The position numbers were made by a program, and so were the translations under genes. Shown here one piece after another: positions 44,962-53,700 of a DNA stretch of 64,000 bases. Each line of letters opens with the position of its first letter. The stretch's first letter is position 1. The stretch is from Coprococcus sp. (GTDB lineage: Bacteria; Bacillota; Clostridia; Lachnospirales; Lachnospiraceae). Location: contig JAGBHU010000045.1 in the NCBI GenBank assembly GCA_017935345.1, positions 28,024 to 92,023 on the forward strand, read 5' to 3'. The notes below the pieces were generated by a model. That model saw nothing but the letters and a program-made list of their open reading frames with translations. It made no database searches and was not told where the DNA came from.

Positions 44962-45037
44962 AATATAGCATAATCAGGCAAAATAATTTGCAGGATATTT
45001 CTGAATGATTGTATTGTAGTTTATATAAAATTCTATA

Positions 45038-45088
45038 TGGAGATAGCATTTTACAATACACATTGTAAATTGTTATCTCCATTTTTTT
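45038..45088 (+). terminator. Strong hairpin terminator directly after the major tail protein
   Basis: Outer arms TGGAGATA (45038-45045) and TATCTCCA (45074-45081) with inner arms TTTACAAT and ATTGTAAA, then seven T residues. Inside an operon it would lower transcription of the later genes unless read through, matching the high demand for tube protein. Confidence 0.85.
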
Positions 45089-45117
45089 ACATTAAAAAGA
45101 TTGAAGGTGAGATTACT

Positions 45118-45357
45118 TTGAGAATAAAATTAGAAACACTACAAGATGCTTTTGAATGTTACGGTAAGGATAATCTGATACCGATTGACCTTTTAAAACA
45201 GATAATCTTCTATACTTCCAAAGGTGTTCAACCCGTATACATCTGTGAATCAGAAAAGGAAAATAGAACAGGTCAAATCGTATGTTGGTTTTTAAAATCT
45301 GAAACCCAATGGGTCTATCAAAAATGGAAAGAATCCAGACCTGAAAAAACAGATTAA
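45118..45357 (+). CDS. Small cassette protein
   Basis: A 79-residue protein starting at a TTG 11 bases after AAGGTGAG; the longer frame from 45037 runs through the terminator hairpin and is not credible. No family is recognisable. The end, YQKWKESRPE, and the overall look recur in phage modules. It lies alone between two terminators, after the tube protein and before the lysis genes. Confidence 0.55.
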   Translation: MRIKLETLQDAFECYGKDNLIPIDLLKQIIFYTSKGVQPVYICESEKENRTGQIVCWFLKSETQWVYQKWKESRPEKTD

Positions 45358-45414
45358 TATACGAATAAACATTTCAGAAAGCGCTTCATATATTAACTAT
45401 AAGAAATTTAGTTT

Positions 45415-45442
45415 AGAACCAGAATTTTCAGGTTCTTTTTTA
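45415..45442 (+). terminator. Hairpin terminator before the lysis genes
   Basis: Arms AGAACC (45415-45420) and GGTTCT (45431-45436), then a T run. It separates the small protein gene from the amidase gene, so lysis genes depend on read-through or on a promoter I cannot identify. Confidence 0.75.
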
Positions 45443-45466
45443 TAGCTATAAAAGGAGATGAATCAA

Positions 45467-46414
45467 ATGAGTTATACAAATAGTTCATTAATATCGTATA
45501 CCAAAATCAGCCCTAATAGGACTTCCCCAAGAAACCATGTAATTGATACCATTACCATTCATTGTATGGCAGGAAATATGACCCTTGAAGCCTGCGGCAG
45601 TCTGTTTGCCAATCCTGCAGCACAGGCATCCTCCAACTATGGTATTGACAGTAATGGCCGAATTGCAATGTATGTTGAAGAAAAAGACCGCTCCTGGTGT
45701 TCTTCCAATGCCGCAAATGATAACCGTGCAATCACCATCGAGGTTGCAAATGACGGCGGAGCAAATACCGGATGGCATGTATCTGATAAAGCCATGGCAT
45801 CCTTAATAACGCTAATCGCAGATATTTGTAAACGAAATAATATCAAAGAATTAAAATGGAAAGCAGACAAATCCCTAATCGGTCAGGTAGACAAACAAAA
45901 TATGACTGTCCATCGTTGGTTTTCGGCAAAATCCTGTCCGGGTGATTATTTGTACAATAAATACCCTTATATTGTAAAAGAAGTAAACAAAAAGCTGGGT
46001 ACAGACTCCAATCCTGCTGCCCCAACAAATCCGACTACCCCCGAAAAGCCGACTGTCCCTACAAAACCAACTACTCCTGATAAACCGACCACTCCGGCAA
46101 AATATACCCAGATAGATTTTATAAAGGATGTCCAGAAAGCTATCGGTGCAAAGGTTGATGGTATTGCAGGAAATGAAACATTAGCCAAAACCGTTACGGT
46201 TTCCATGTCCATCAATAATACACATAAAGTCGTACTGCCAATTCAGAAATACTTGAATTCCCTGACCTTTAACTGCGGAACAGCCGACGGAATTGCAGGT
46301 CCGATATTCGACAATGCCGTAAAGAAATTTCAACAGTCAAACAGTTGCATTTCCGATGGAGAAATTACAGCCGGCGAGAAAACATGGAAAGTCCTTCTGG
46401 GATTGTTGTATTAG
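45467..46414 (+). CDS. N-acetylmuramoyl-L-alanine amidase (endolysin)
   Basis: A 315-residue enzyme cutting the amide bond between MurNAc and the stem peptide. An Amidase_2 domain spans about residues 20-165, with zinc ligands His32 (TIHCMAG), His149 (VHRWFS) and Cys157 (SCPGD). A Pro/Thr linker (about 190-215) leads to a C-terminal peptidoglycan-binding domain (VQKAIGAKVDGIAGNETL, DGIAGPIFDNAVKKFQ). There is no signal peptide, as expected for a holin-dependent lysin. GGAG is well placed for the ATG at 45467; the ATG at 45458 overlaps it. Confidence 0.92.
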   Translation: MSYTNSSLISYTKISPNRTSPRNHVIDTITIHCMAGNMTLEACGSLFANPAAQASSNYGIDSNGRIAMYVEEKDRSWCSSNAANDNRAITIEVANDGGANTGWHVSDKAMASLITLIADICKRNNIKELKWKADKSLIGQVDKQNMTVHRWFSAKSCPGDYLYNKYPYIVKEVNKKLGTDSNPAAPTNPTTPEKPTVPTKPTTPDKPTTPAKYTQIDFIKDVQKAIGAKVDGIAGNETLAKTVTVSMSINNTHKVVLPIQKYLNSLTFNCGTADGIAGPIFDNAVKKFQQSNSCISDGEITAGEKTWKVLLGLLY

Positions 46415-46425
46415 GAGGTAATGCC

Positions 46426-46812
46426 ATGAAAGAAATATTGCAAAATATTGACTGGTCACAGGTAATCTATACGGTATGGACCGTTGTCCTGTTACCTGTT
46501 CTCACGTATGTCGGAACACAAATCAATCAATATGAAAAATCAAAAAAGATTGATAAATATACAGAGATATTGCATAAATGTGTTGTGGCTGCCGTTAAGG
46601 ATGTATACGAATGTATCGTAAAAGATGTAAAAGGTACTGAAAGCTGGACGGCGGAAAAGAAAAATGAAGTAAGGGAAATTGCAAAAAACAAAACGCTCTA
46701 CGCTCTTCCGAACGCTGCATACCGAATACTCACGACAGCCAATAAGAATTTTGATGAATATCTCGATTCATTAATCGGTACTGCCTTATATGATTTAAAA
46801 AATAAGAAATAA
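46426..46812 (+). CDS. Phage holin, LLH-type
   Basis: A 128-residue protein with one N-terminal membrane helix (VIYTVWTVVLLPVLTYVGTQI) and a long helical cytoplasmic part containing AVKDVYECIVKDVKG and RILTTANKNFDEYLDSLIG, the plan of the LLH holin family. The ATG follows AGGAGG. It is placed directly after the endolysin gene and should permit lysin release at lysis. Confidence 0.8.
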   Translation: MKEILQNIDWSQVIYTVWTVVLLPVLTYVGTQINQYEKSKKIDKYTEILHKCVVAAVKDVYECIVKDVKGTESWTAEKKNEVREIAKNKTLYALPNAAYRILTTANKNFDEYLDSLIGTALYDLKNKK

Positions 46813-46830
46813 AAAGGTGGTAACTGCGAT

Positions 46831-47355
46831 ATGGATGAAATCTTAGAATTAACAAAAATTGATTTCATTTCTCTATTACTATCAATTTTTGTTATATTAA
46901 TCGGAATGAAATCAGCTGTTACGATATTTGAATGGGTAATCAAACAATTCGGTCTTGAAACAAAATGGATGCGTAAAAAACGAGAAGAACATGAGCTGTT
47001 ATTGCAGACAAGACAATGCTTAGAGGTACTACAGAAAAAGCACGAAGAATCTGTCAGGCAATCCATCCGCCATGACGAAATGATTAAAAATGACATCTCT
47101 TCTCTTACGGAAACGGTCAACGGAATCGTCATAACACTTGATACAATGCAGCAAAAAAACAATGAAACAAAATTAAAAGAACTGAAAGACAGTCTCATCA
47201 GGTATTACAACAAATATAAAAATACAGGCGAATGGTCTCGGTTAGAGAAGGATGCGTTTTGGGATTTATTTAATGACTATGAGAACAGAGGCGGCGACGG
47301 ATACATTCATTCTATTGTAGAACCGGTTATGCGGGAACTAAAAGAAATTGATTAA
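46831..47355 (+). CDS. Membrane-anchored coiled-coil protein of the lysis module
   Basis: A 174-residue protein with an N-terminal membrane helix (about residues 11-30, FISLLLSIFVILIGMKSAV) and a long coiled coil (about 45-125), ending in a small domain (GEWSRLEKDAFWDLFNDYE). It follows the holin gene, so a second holin or a lysis accessory is a reasonable guess. Similar proteins sit beside holins in Lachnospiraceae prophages. No specific function is shown by the sequence. Confidence 0.6.
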   Translation: MDEILELTKIDFISLLLSIFVILIGMKSAVTIFEWVIKQFGLETKWMRKKREEHELLLQTRQCLEVLQKKHEESVRQSIRHDEMIKNDISSLTETVNGIVITLDTMQQKNNETKLKELKDSLIRYYNKYKNTGEWSRLEKDAFWDLFNDYENRGGDGYIHSIVEPVMRELKEID

Positions 47356-47407
47356 ATAACATTACATCACTTTTATTTTACAATTTATTTACGAAGGAGA
47401 GACTTTT

Positions 47408-47782
47408 ATGAAAATGAATCTATCTGAAATTATAAAATTAAATAGTTTAATAAAGACAATTATTGACAATACCGATTTAAAAATCGATTCACTCTTAAAA
47501 TTTAAGCTGTTAGGCATTATGAAAATCTTGGAGATACCTGTCGGCAATTTTGAAAAAATAAGAAACGAAAAAATCTATGAATATGGAAATACAAATGAGA
47601 ACGGTAATGTCGAAATTTCCAAAGACGATACAGAAGCAATGGACAAGTTTATGAGTGATATCAATAAGCTGTTAAGCACAGACATTGAGGTAAACCTTCC
47701 AAAGCTTAAAACAACAGATGTATTTGATAAATGTCTGCCGGCAGATTACCTTGTTGGTTTGTATTCAATTATTGAGGAGTAA
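47408..47782 (+). CDS. Probable tail assembly chaperone
   Basis: A 124-residue mostly helical protein (MKMNLSEIIKLNSLIKTII, then LLKFKLLGIMKILEIPV) ending in LPADYLVGLYSIIEE. The gene and its short successor lie directly before the tape-measure gene, the classic position of the gpG/gpGT tail chaperone pair. No frameshift signal is evident at its end; the next gene starts 40 bases later with its own ribosome-binding site. Assigned by position and size. Confidence 0.6.
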   Translation: MKMNLSEIIKLNSLIKTIIDNTDLKIDSLLKFKLLGIMKILEIPVGNFEKIRNEKIYEYGNTNENGNVEISKDDTEAMDKFMSDINKLLSTDIEVNLPKLKTTDVFDKCLPADYLVGLYSIIEE

Positions 47783-47821
47783 CCATTGAAACAGACATAA
47801 ACAGAAAACGGAGGGAAAATT

Positions 47822-48037
47822 ATGTTTACATATTTTAAGATGAAGAAAAATGAGAATAGAATAAAAGCAATGTTCTACGGAATGATTGTAGGATTTATCG
47901 ATAATCAAAAAGAGATTATTGACATCATACAAAAAATGTATGCAGCCTTAAAGGATATACCTGCTGATCAATTTAAAGATGAATTTATATCCAAATTGGC
48001 TGAAATTGCTACTGAACATCCTACAAAGGAGGAATGA
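47822..48037 (+). CDS. Small protein before the tape measure (second chaperone position)
   Basis: A 71-residue helical protein starting after GGAGGG and ending 5 bases before the tape-measure start. Its placement matches the second tail assembly chaperone of siphophages; the sequence itself is not diagnostic. Confidence 0.55.
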   Translation: MFTYFKMKKNENRIKAMFYGMIVGFIDNQKEIIDIIQKMYAALKDIPADQFKDEFISKLAEIATEHPTKEE

Positions 48038-48042
48038 TATAG

Positions 48043-49323
48043 ATGAGTAATGCAATTAATACATTACTGAACACCTTACTCGGCACTACAGGTATCAGTA
48101 ATGCCGATATCACAAAATTAGAGAAGGCTATAACGGAATACATCGAATTATCCGAGTTGAAGGATATTAACACCCTTGTGACCGAAATCAGCAAAGCGAA
48201 TAATCGGTTGTCAAAATCACAACTGGAAAAGCTAGTCGATAACTCCTATAATGTCGCCGACAAATATGGCAAGAAGGCAACTGAATATCTGTCAGGTGTC
48301 CAGAAAGCATCTGATGCAGGCTATCGCGATGCCGAAGGGATTGCCGAATTGTCCGTAGCTGCCCAAAGCGCAGGAAACATGACGGCAGATTTGGCAAATC
48401 AGCTCATCATCACAACTGACAAAGCTTACAAAATGAACGGCTCTGTCTCAGAACTCACGAAGGTATTAGACGGAATGAGTAACATATCAGGCAACAATGC
48501 CATAAATATGACAGAGCTGTCGAAAGGTATGTCGGCTTTAAGCTCTACTGCTGCTACTTTTGGTGTTGATGCAAACGAAGCCACAGCAGCTCTTGCTACT
48601 ATGATTGCCGCTACCAGAGAAAGCGGTACGGAAACTGCGGATGCTTTTCGAACTATCCTATTTAATATCAGTCAGGTAACAGATGCAGAGTCAGGAATTA
48701 CAACAGAAGGTCTTTCAAGGTACGAAGCTGCCTGCAAGGCATTAAATGTATCCTTGAGTGAAACCAAAAACGGTATAACGTCACTGCGTGACCCAATGGA
48801 GGTATTAAAGGAATTATCCGTCAGCTACAATCAGTTGGAGAAAACGGATACACGTCGTACAAACCTGTTGGATTCTCTTGGTGGAGAGCTTCCTGCCATA
48901 GAATTAGATGCCCTTCTCAGCGGTTGGGATACCTACGAAGCAATGTTACAGCAATACGATAGTGGCGCAGGTTCACTGGCCACTACAGCAGCGAAAACAG
49001 CAGATTCGTGGGAAGGCTCTATGAACAGACTGTCTAATACGTGGACTAATACTGTTGGCAATATAGCTAATTCGGATGTAATTATTACCACAATTAATGG
49101 TTTAAATAATTTACTTTCTGTTGTGAATAATGTAACAGATAAACTTAATATATTGCAAATTGCAATACCAGCACTATATACAGCAATTAGTGCAAAAAAA
49201 AGCGGTGGTTTGATAAGATTGATTTACTTAATCAATAACTCTCCTTTCCTAGCTACCGTAGAATTTAACAGTGATGTGTACGATCTTTGTACTTATGCAC
49301 AAAGAAAGGATTCTAATAGTTAA
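48043..49323 (+). CDS. Tail tape-measure protein, N-terminal portion (interrupted gene)
   Basis: A 426-residue frame with the TP901-type tape-measure core: AEGIAELSVAAQSAGNMTAD, FGVDANEATAALATMIAATR, GTETADAFRTILFNISQV and the WEGSMNRLSNTWTNTVGNIA segment. In intact proteins this core is followed by a hydrophobic region and a long coiled coil. Here the frame ends early in NNSPFLATVEFNSDV...DSNS, an end that looks foreign, and a second frame at 50728-56433 supplies the rest. The AT content and codon choice shift at about 49070. The start follows AAAGGAGG. Confidence 0.85.
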   Translation: MSNAINTLLNTLLGTTGISNADITKLEKAITEYIELSELKDINTLVTEISKANNRLSKSQLEKLVDNSYNVADKYGKKATEYLSGVQKASDAGYRDAEGIAELSVAAQSAGNMTADLANQLIITTDKAYKMNGSVSELTKVLDGMSNISGNNAINMTELSKGMSALSSTAATFGVDANEATAALATMIAATRESGTETADAFRTILFNISQVTDAESGITTEGLSRYEAACKALNVSLSETKNGITSLRDPMEVLKELSVSYNQLEKTDTRRTNLLDSLGGELPAIELDALLSGWDTYEAMLQQYDSGAGSLATTAAKTADSWEGSMNRLSNTWTNTVGNIANSDVIITTINGLNNLLSVVNNVTDKLNILQIAIPALYTAISAKKSGGLIRLIYLINNSPFLATVEFNSDVYDLCTYAQRKDSNS

Positions 49324-49735
49324 ACAGCAGAGAATGGCTGGCACTTAATCGTGGCTATAGGTCGCAAGGCATAATAGCAAGGATTGCATATGCATTCCTT
49401 TCAGCACCTATGAAAAATAACATAGGTCGAGGAAGACTCCATTCAACTATTTTAAACACCAAACCATAGAACGAAAGGCTATGGTGGCAAATGTGAAAAC
49501 ATACGGTATGGTAACAGATTTGAAATAGGGAGTCAGATATTCGCAGCAGACAGTTCTAAACAAGATATATTCTTGCATGGACTACGTTCATCGAGCATAA
49601 GGGCTGGACGGTTATTATATAATCGCTAATGTGTGCTCAGGGGAGAACGAGAAACGCACTCGAAATATTAGTAGACGTTGAACTACTTTGCGTTGTATTT
49701 ATTATATTGTGAGAGGTATAATAAATATTTCAATA
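49324..49735 (+). ncRNA. Hairpin-rich block within the tape-measure interruption (candidate structured RNA)
   Basis: About 410 bases with no reading frame but many local stems: CCTATG/CATAGG, CCATAG/CTATGG extended by CACC/GGTG, GACTCC/GGAGTC bracketing that domain, CAAGA/TCTTG, CGAG/CTCG, AGTAG/CTACT, and TATTTATTATA/TATAATAAATA at the end. The density of nested complementarity and the moderate GC compared with the AT-rich flanks suggest a selected RNA: a ribozyme, an intron core or a mobile-element guide RNA. I cannot align it to group I (no clear P7 S motif), group II (no domain V) or known riboswitches from memory. Confidence 0.4.
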
Positions 49736-49741
49736 TAAAAT

Positions 49742-49954
49742 GATAGGGTAACTGGATTAAACAAAAATTCTAGTGTAATTAGAAATATTTATAGTTTTAG
49801 CATTGATAACGATATTAAATATGCCTCAATAGATATCGAAAATGGTACAATTGAGATTTGTAATTATCGTGGCAAACATCAAGATGAGTATACATATGAT
49901 AACATTCCACAAAATAAGCAAGATAAGACCGGGAAACATGATATAAAAGTATGA
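49742..49954 (+). pseudogene. Start-less reading frame remnant
   Basis: A 70-codon open frame (DRVTGLNKNSSVIRNIYSFS...) without any start codon or ribosome-binding site, ending at TGA. The coding look is good (ASIDIENGTIEICNYRG), so it is probably the 3' remainder of a displaced gene. The family is unknown. Confidence 0.4.
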
Positions 49955-50049
49955 AACTGCAATTGCAATTTAAAGTGCTTTTTACTATAATACATTGGTT
50001 TATTAAGCCATCTAACTCATATACACAAATTTATACCTTTTACATAGAC

Positions 50050-50085
50050 ATAAGGTGCTATATTTATCGTACAGTACCTTATTTG
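50050..50085 (+). terminator. Possible terminator within the interruption
   Basis: Arms AAGGTGCT (50052-50059) and AGTACCTT (50073-50080, with one G-T pair), followed by ATTTGTG, a weak T tract. If used, it would stop transcription between the two tape-measure pieces. The gap 49955-50135 also contains AAAGGAG 10 bases before an ATG that meets TAA after one codon, like the left-over start of a deleted gene. Confidence 0.45.
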
Positions 50086-50135
50086 TGTGCAAAATAATAC
50101 ACAATTATTATCAGAAAGGAGTTGATACTAATGAC

Positions 50136-50699
50136 TTAAAATGTACCTCCGCAACTGTTACATTTAAAAGATTTATTGATTTTTTTGCTTAGTAATCCTA
50201 AGCCAAGCACAGACACCGCTCTCTCACCACTACCAATTTTTCTAACATTGGTAGATTTGCAAAAGGGACAGGTAACTTTATTACTATTCTCCTGTTTCTG
50301 TATATTAGAAGTAGAATGAGTATAAGCACGAGCCTTCTCTTTATCAATAGGTGGAAATGGTTTAAAAGGTTCATTAGATTTACGTATATTTGTATAAAAC
50401 TCTACATCTTCTTTTGAATTATATCTGGCATATTTATCAATTCTAAATCCAACCCAAAAATCACCGTTTTCCATTGAGCAATACATTTGAAAGTATCCCT
50501 CATCAAATCCTATACTATTTTTAATAGTTTTTAATAACTGTTGTTCATACTCATCTTTTTCTTGTTCAGACAATTCAGTATATTTTAATGCCGTCATATC
50601 ATCTTCTAGTAAAATGGCATCACAAATACCACAATTAAAAGAATTTCTGTCAATATCATATTCATCAATTATGTGTCCGCAATGTGCACAATAACGCAT
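50136..50699 (-). CDS. Zinc-ribbon protein inserted against the tail operon
   Basis: A 187-residue cytoplasmic protein with two zinc ribbons: MRYCAHCGH...CGICD at the N-terminus, and CPFCKSTNVRKIG with CNSCGGTF at the C-terminus around SVLGLGLLSKKINKSFKC. GAGAGG precedes the ATG. It is the only gene of the structural block on the minus strand, sitting inside the interrupted tape-measure gene, so it is cargo of the insertion. Double-ribbon proteins of this look are common in Firmicutes phages, with unknown function. Confidence 0.75.
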   Translation of the reverse strand: MRYCAHCGHIIDEYDIDRNSFNCGICDAILLEDDMTALKYTELSEQEKDEYEQQLLKTIKNSIGFDEGYFQMYCSMENGDFWVGFRIDKYARYNSKEDVEFYTNIRKSNEPFKPFPPIDKEKARAYTHSTSNIQKQENSNKVTCPFCKSTNVRKIGSGERAVSVLGLGLLSKKINKSFKCNSCGGTF

Positions 50700-50727
50700 T
50701 ATACATTACACCTCTCTCACACTTATA

Positions 50728-53700
50728 ATGTATAATTTTATCATAAGATTAGATAAAATGGAAGAATCGTTAGGAAAAATAATTTCAGATAACATCGGTC
50801 TTACTGAGGCGTTAGGTGGAGCAAAAAATGCAACACTTAATTTTGATACAAAAGTTAATAAAAAAGAAGTCAATAAACTAAAAGCAGAAATAAAAGCTTT
50901 AGATGGTGATGAAGTTAGAATTCGTGCTGCTGTTGACAGATCATCTCTTAAAAATATAGACGGATTAGCAGATTATGCGGTACAGAGAGCTAAAGATGGT
51001 AAAGATATCAGTCTTGGGGGAGTAAAAGAGTTAGCTTTTAAAAACATAGCCGACCAAGCACACGGTTTCACAGGCGTTAGTGCTGCCATCAAGGAATACA
51101 ACTCTCTCACTGACATAGCATCCAAAACTAAACTGGCAGAAACCATAAATGGTACGAACTCATCTTTGGGTAAATATCTGACTGGTTTAAATGGTGCTAA
51201 TACTAATATTGGAAATTATGCAAAGTCTCTTGCAAAAGCTACTGCTAAAACATTTGCTTTACAGGCTGCTACTACTGCTATGAATATGGCAATGGGTGGA
51301 CTAATATCTGCCGGTATAACTTTCCTTATTTCAGGAATATCAAAAATAGTTGATGGCTTAATTACAACAGAAAAAGAACTTGAAGAGCAAAGACAAGCAA
51401 TTATATCAGCAGGTGAAACAGCAAGACAGACGATAGACCAAATTGAGTCTGACCTTGAATCACATACTTCTACTGTCAAAGAAGTAAAAGACAGATATAT
51501 AGAACTTTCTCAAGGCGTTAATAATCTTGGCAAAGCAAACCAAAATCAAGGTTCTTTATCAAGTGATGAATATGCTGAATTTCTTGATATAAGTAATCAA
51601 TTAACTGATGCATTTCCAACTTTAAAAACAGGTGTACTTAGTACAGGTGACGCATTAACATCATTAAATGGTGATGCACAAACTATTACTTCTACATTAC
51701 AAGATTTATTAGATACTGAACGTGCATTAGCTGCCCAAAAAATCGCTGATACTTTTGGAGCTAGATGGGAAGCGTATAGAGTTAATAGTACGGATGCTAT
51801 TACTAAACATAATGAATATGGACAAAAGCTTGAAGACCTAGATAATATATATAAGCTATTGCAACAATTAGATAGTGAACAATATTATCAGTTTTCGGAT
51901 GAACAAAATGAGATTCTCACTTCATTATTTGAAAAAGTGGGAATATATAACTATGATGGAACAAATTTACATCTCTTAGCACCAGAATTGACCGATGATG
52001 TAGTATCAAAAATCGGTGAGTTTGTAGAAGAGTATAGATCTGAATATAATTATCAGCTTGAATTACTTTCTACAGATATACAAAATCAAAACAGAGATTT
52101 TAGCCAAGGTATAATCAGCTCCTTATATAGTTTTCAATCGTACAGGAATTTGGGAAATGATACAAAATATGGTTCACAATTACAATCAATTATTAATAAT
52201 GCTTTAAATAGCTTCCATTACGATGATTATAAAGGTATGTCTGATAAGCAATTATCAAAGTATTTACAAACAAACATTATAGATGCAGTAGCCAAAATAG
52301 ATGACAATAAAGTAAAACAAGCATTAATAGATTTATACGATGGTACATTGTCCTATAGTAATTTTCTTGAAGCTTGGAAAAAAGTTACAAACTATGATAA
52401 TTTAAATGGCTCTATAGATTTTAGTGGTTGGTTAAAATTTGACGATTTCGATATTGTAGAAACGGATGAACAAGCGAAACAGCGATTAATTGATGTCTTT
52501 GGTGGCGACAATATATCTCAAACAGATGAAAATATATTGACAAGATTTGTTGATAATCTTGAACCTGAAGAGTTAGATATCCTGGAAAAACTTCCATTAG
52601 ACAAAAACTCAATTAAGAAGGGTGCGGAGCAATTTGTTGCAGATTTAAGTAATGATATTCAGGAAGAATTAAATCAGAAAGAAAATGCTGCTACTCCACT
52701 GGTTTCTCACATAGATTTAGCTACAAATGTAGAATCTATGACTACAGCCTTTGATGACCTTTATAAAGCGCTCGATGATTATAAAGAAAATGGATTACAA
52801 GATATGGATGTATCAAATCTTGTTAATCTAAATAAAGAGGAAACCTTTGGTAATATTAATGGCTCTACTGCTGCATATGAGAAGTTCTTATCGGTTATGC
52901 ACAATGTTAACTCTACGTCTGATGATGTTCAAGATGCTTTTGACGAATTAGCAAGTGCTTATATATATCATTCTAAACTTGCTGAACAAATCACCGAAGA
53001 TAACGAAGATTATATCGCATCACAATTAGAAAAGAATGGAGTTATTAATTCCGAAGAAGTAGCACATCAAATGCTTATTAATAAGCTTGGAATTGAACAA
53101 GGGGCAATCAATGAATGTATTAATGCACAATTATCATTAAATGGACAGAGAATTACATCAGCAAATGCATCTGAACTTCTTCAAAGTGCAACATATTCTG
53201 AAATAGATGCATTAATTGGAGAAGCAAATCAAGCTGGTATTACCGCAACCGCTCTTGCAAACTATGTATTAGATAAAATAGATGCAAATAATACATCTAT
53301 CACAACAGATGGTGATATAGCAAATCTACTTGCCCTGTGCGAAGGTTTGGATGGTGCTATTAAATTAATTAAAGCTTTTCAAGATGCTAAAAATGCTGCT
53401 CTTACTTTGGAAAAAAGTGGAAACTATACTGCTGCTACTGAAGCTAATAAAGCGGCAGAAGGATACAAATTACAAATCAAAGCATTAATTAATTCTGGTA
53501 CAAAAGTAAATTCTAATGCTTATGGTAATAACAGCAGTAAAAGAAATCCATCTGGAAGTCCTTCTAGCAAAGATACTTTCTCGCAAACCTTTGACTGGCT
53601 TGAACGCAGACTTAACAAACTTACAACCCAAACTGAGCGTTGGGCAGCCATCATTGAAAATGCAACAGATGCCAAGCGACTGAATACCTATTACAAAAAG

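Noticed and set aside
45037..45117. ATG at 45037 as start of the small protein after the tube gene
   Set aside because: It lies inside the terminator hairpin and has no ribosome-binding site; the TTG at 45118 does.
49324..49735. Typical group I intron
   Set aside because: AAGATATA occurs near 49562 but the matching P7 partner and following GTCC are missing; I keep only a general structured-RNA call.
49324..50727. Group II intron or diversity-generating retroelement
   Set aside because: No reverse transcriptase frame, no domain V-like hairpin and no template/variable repeat pair were found.
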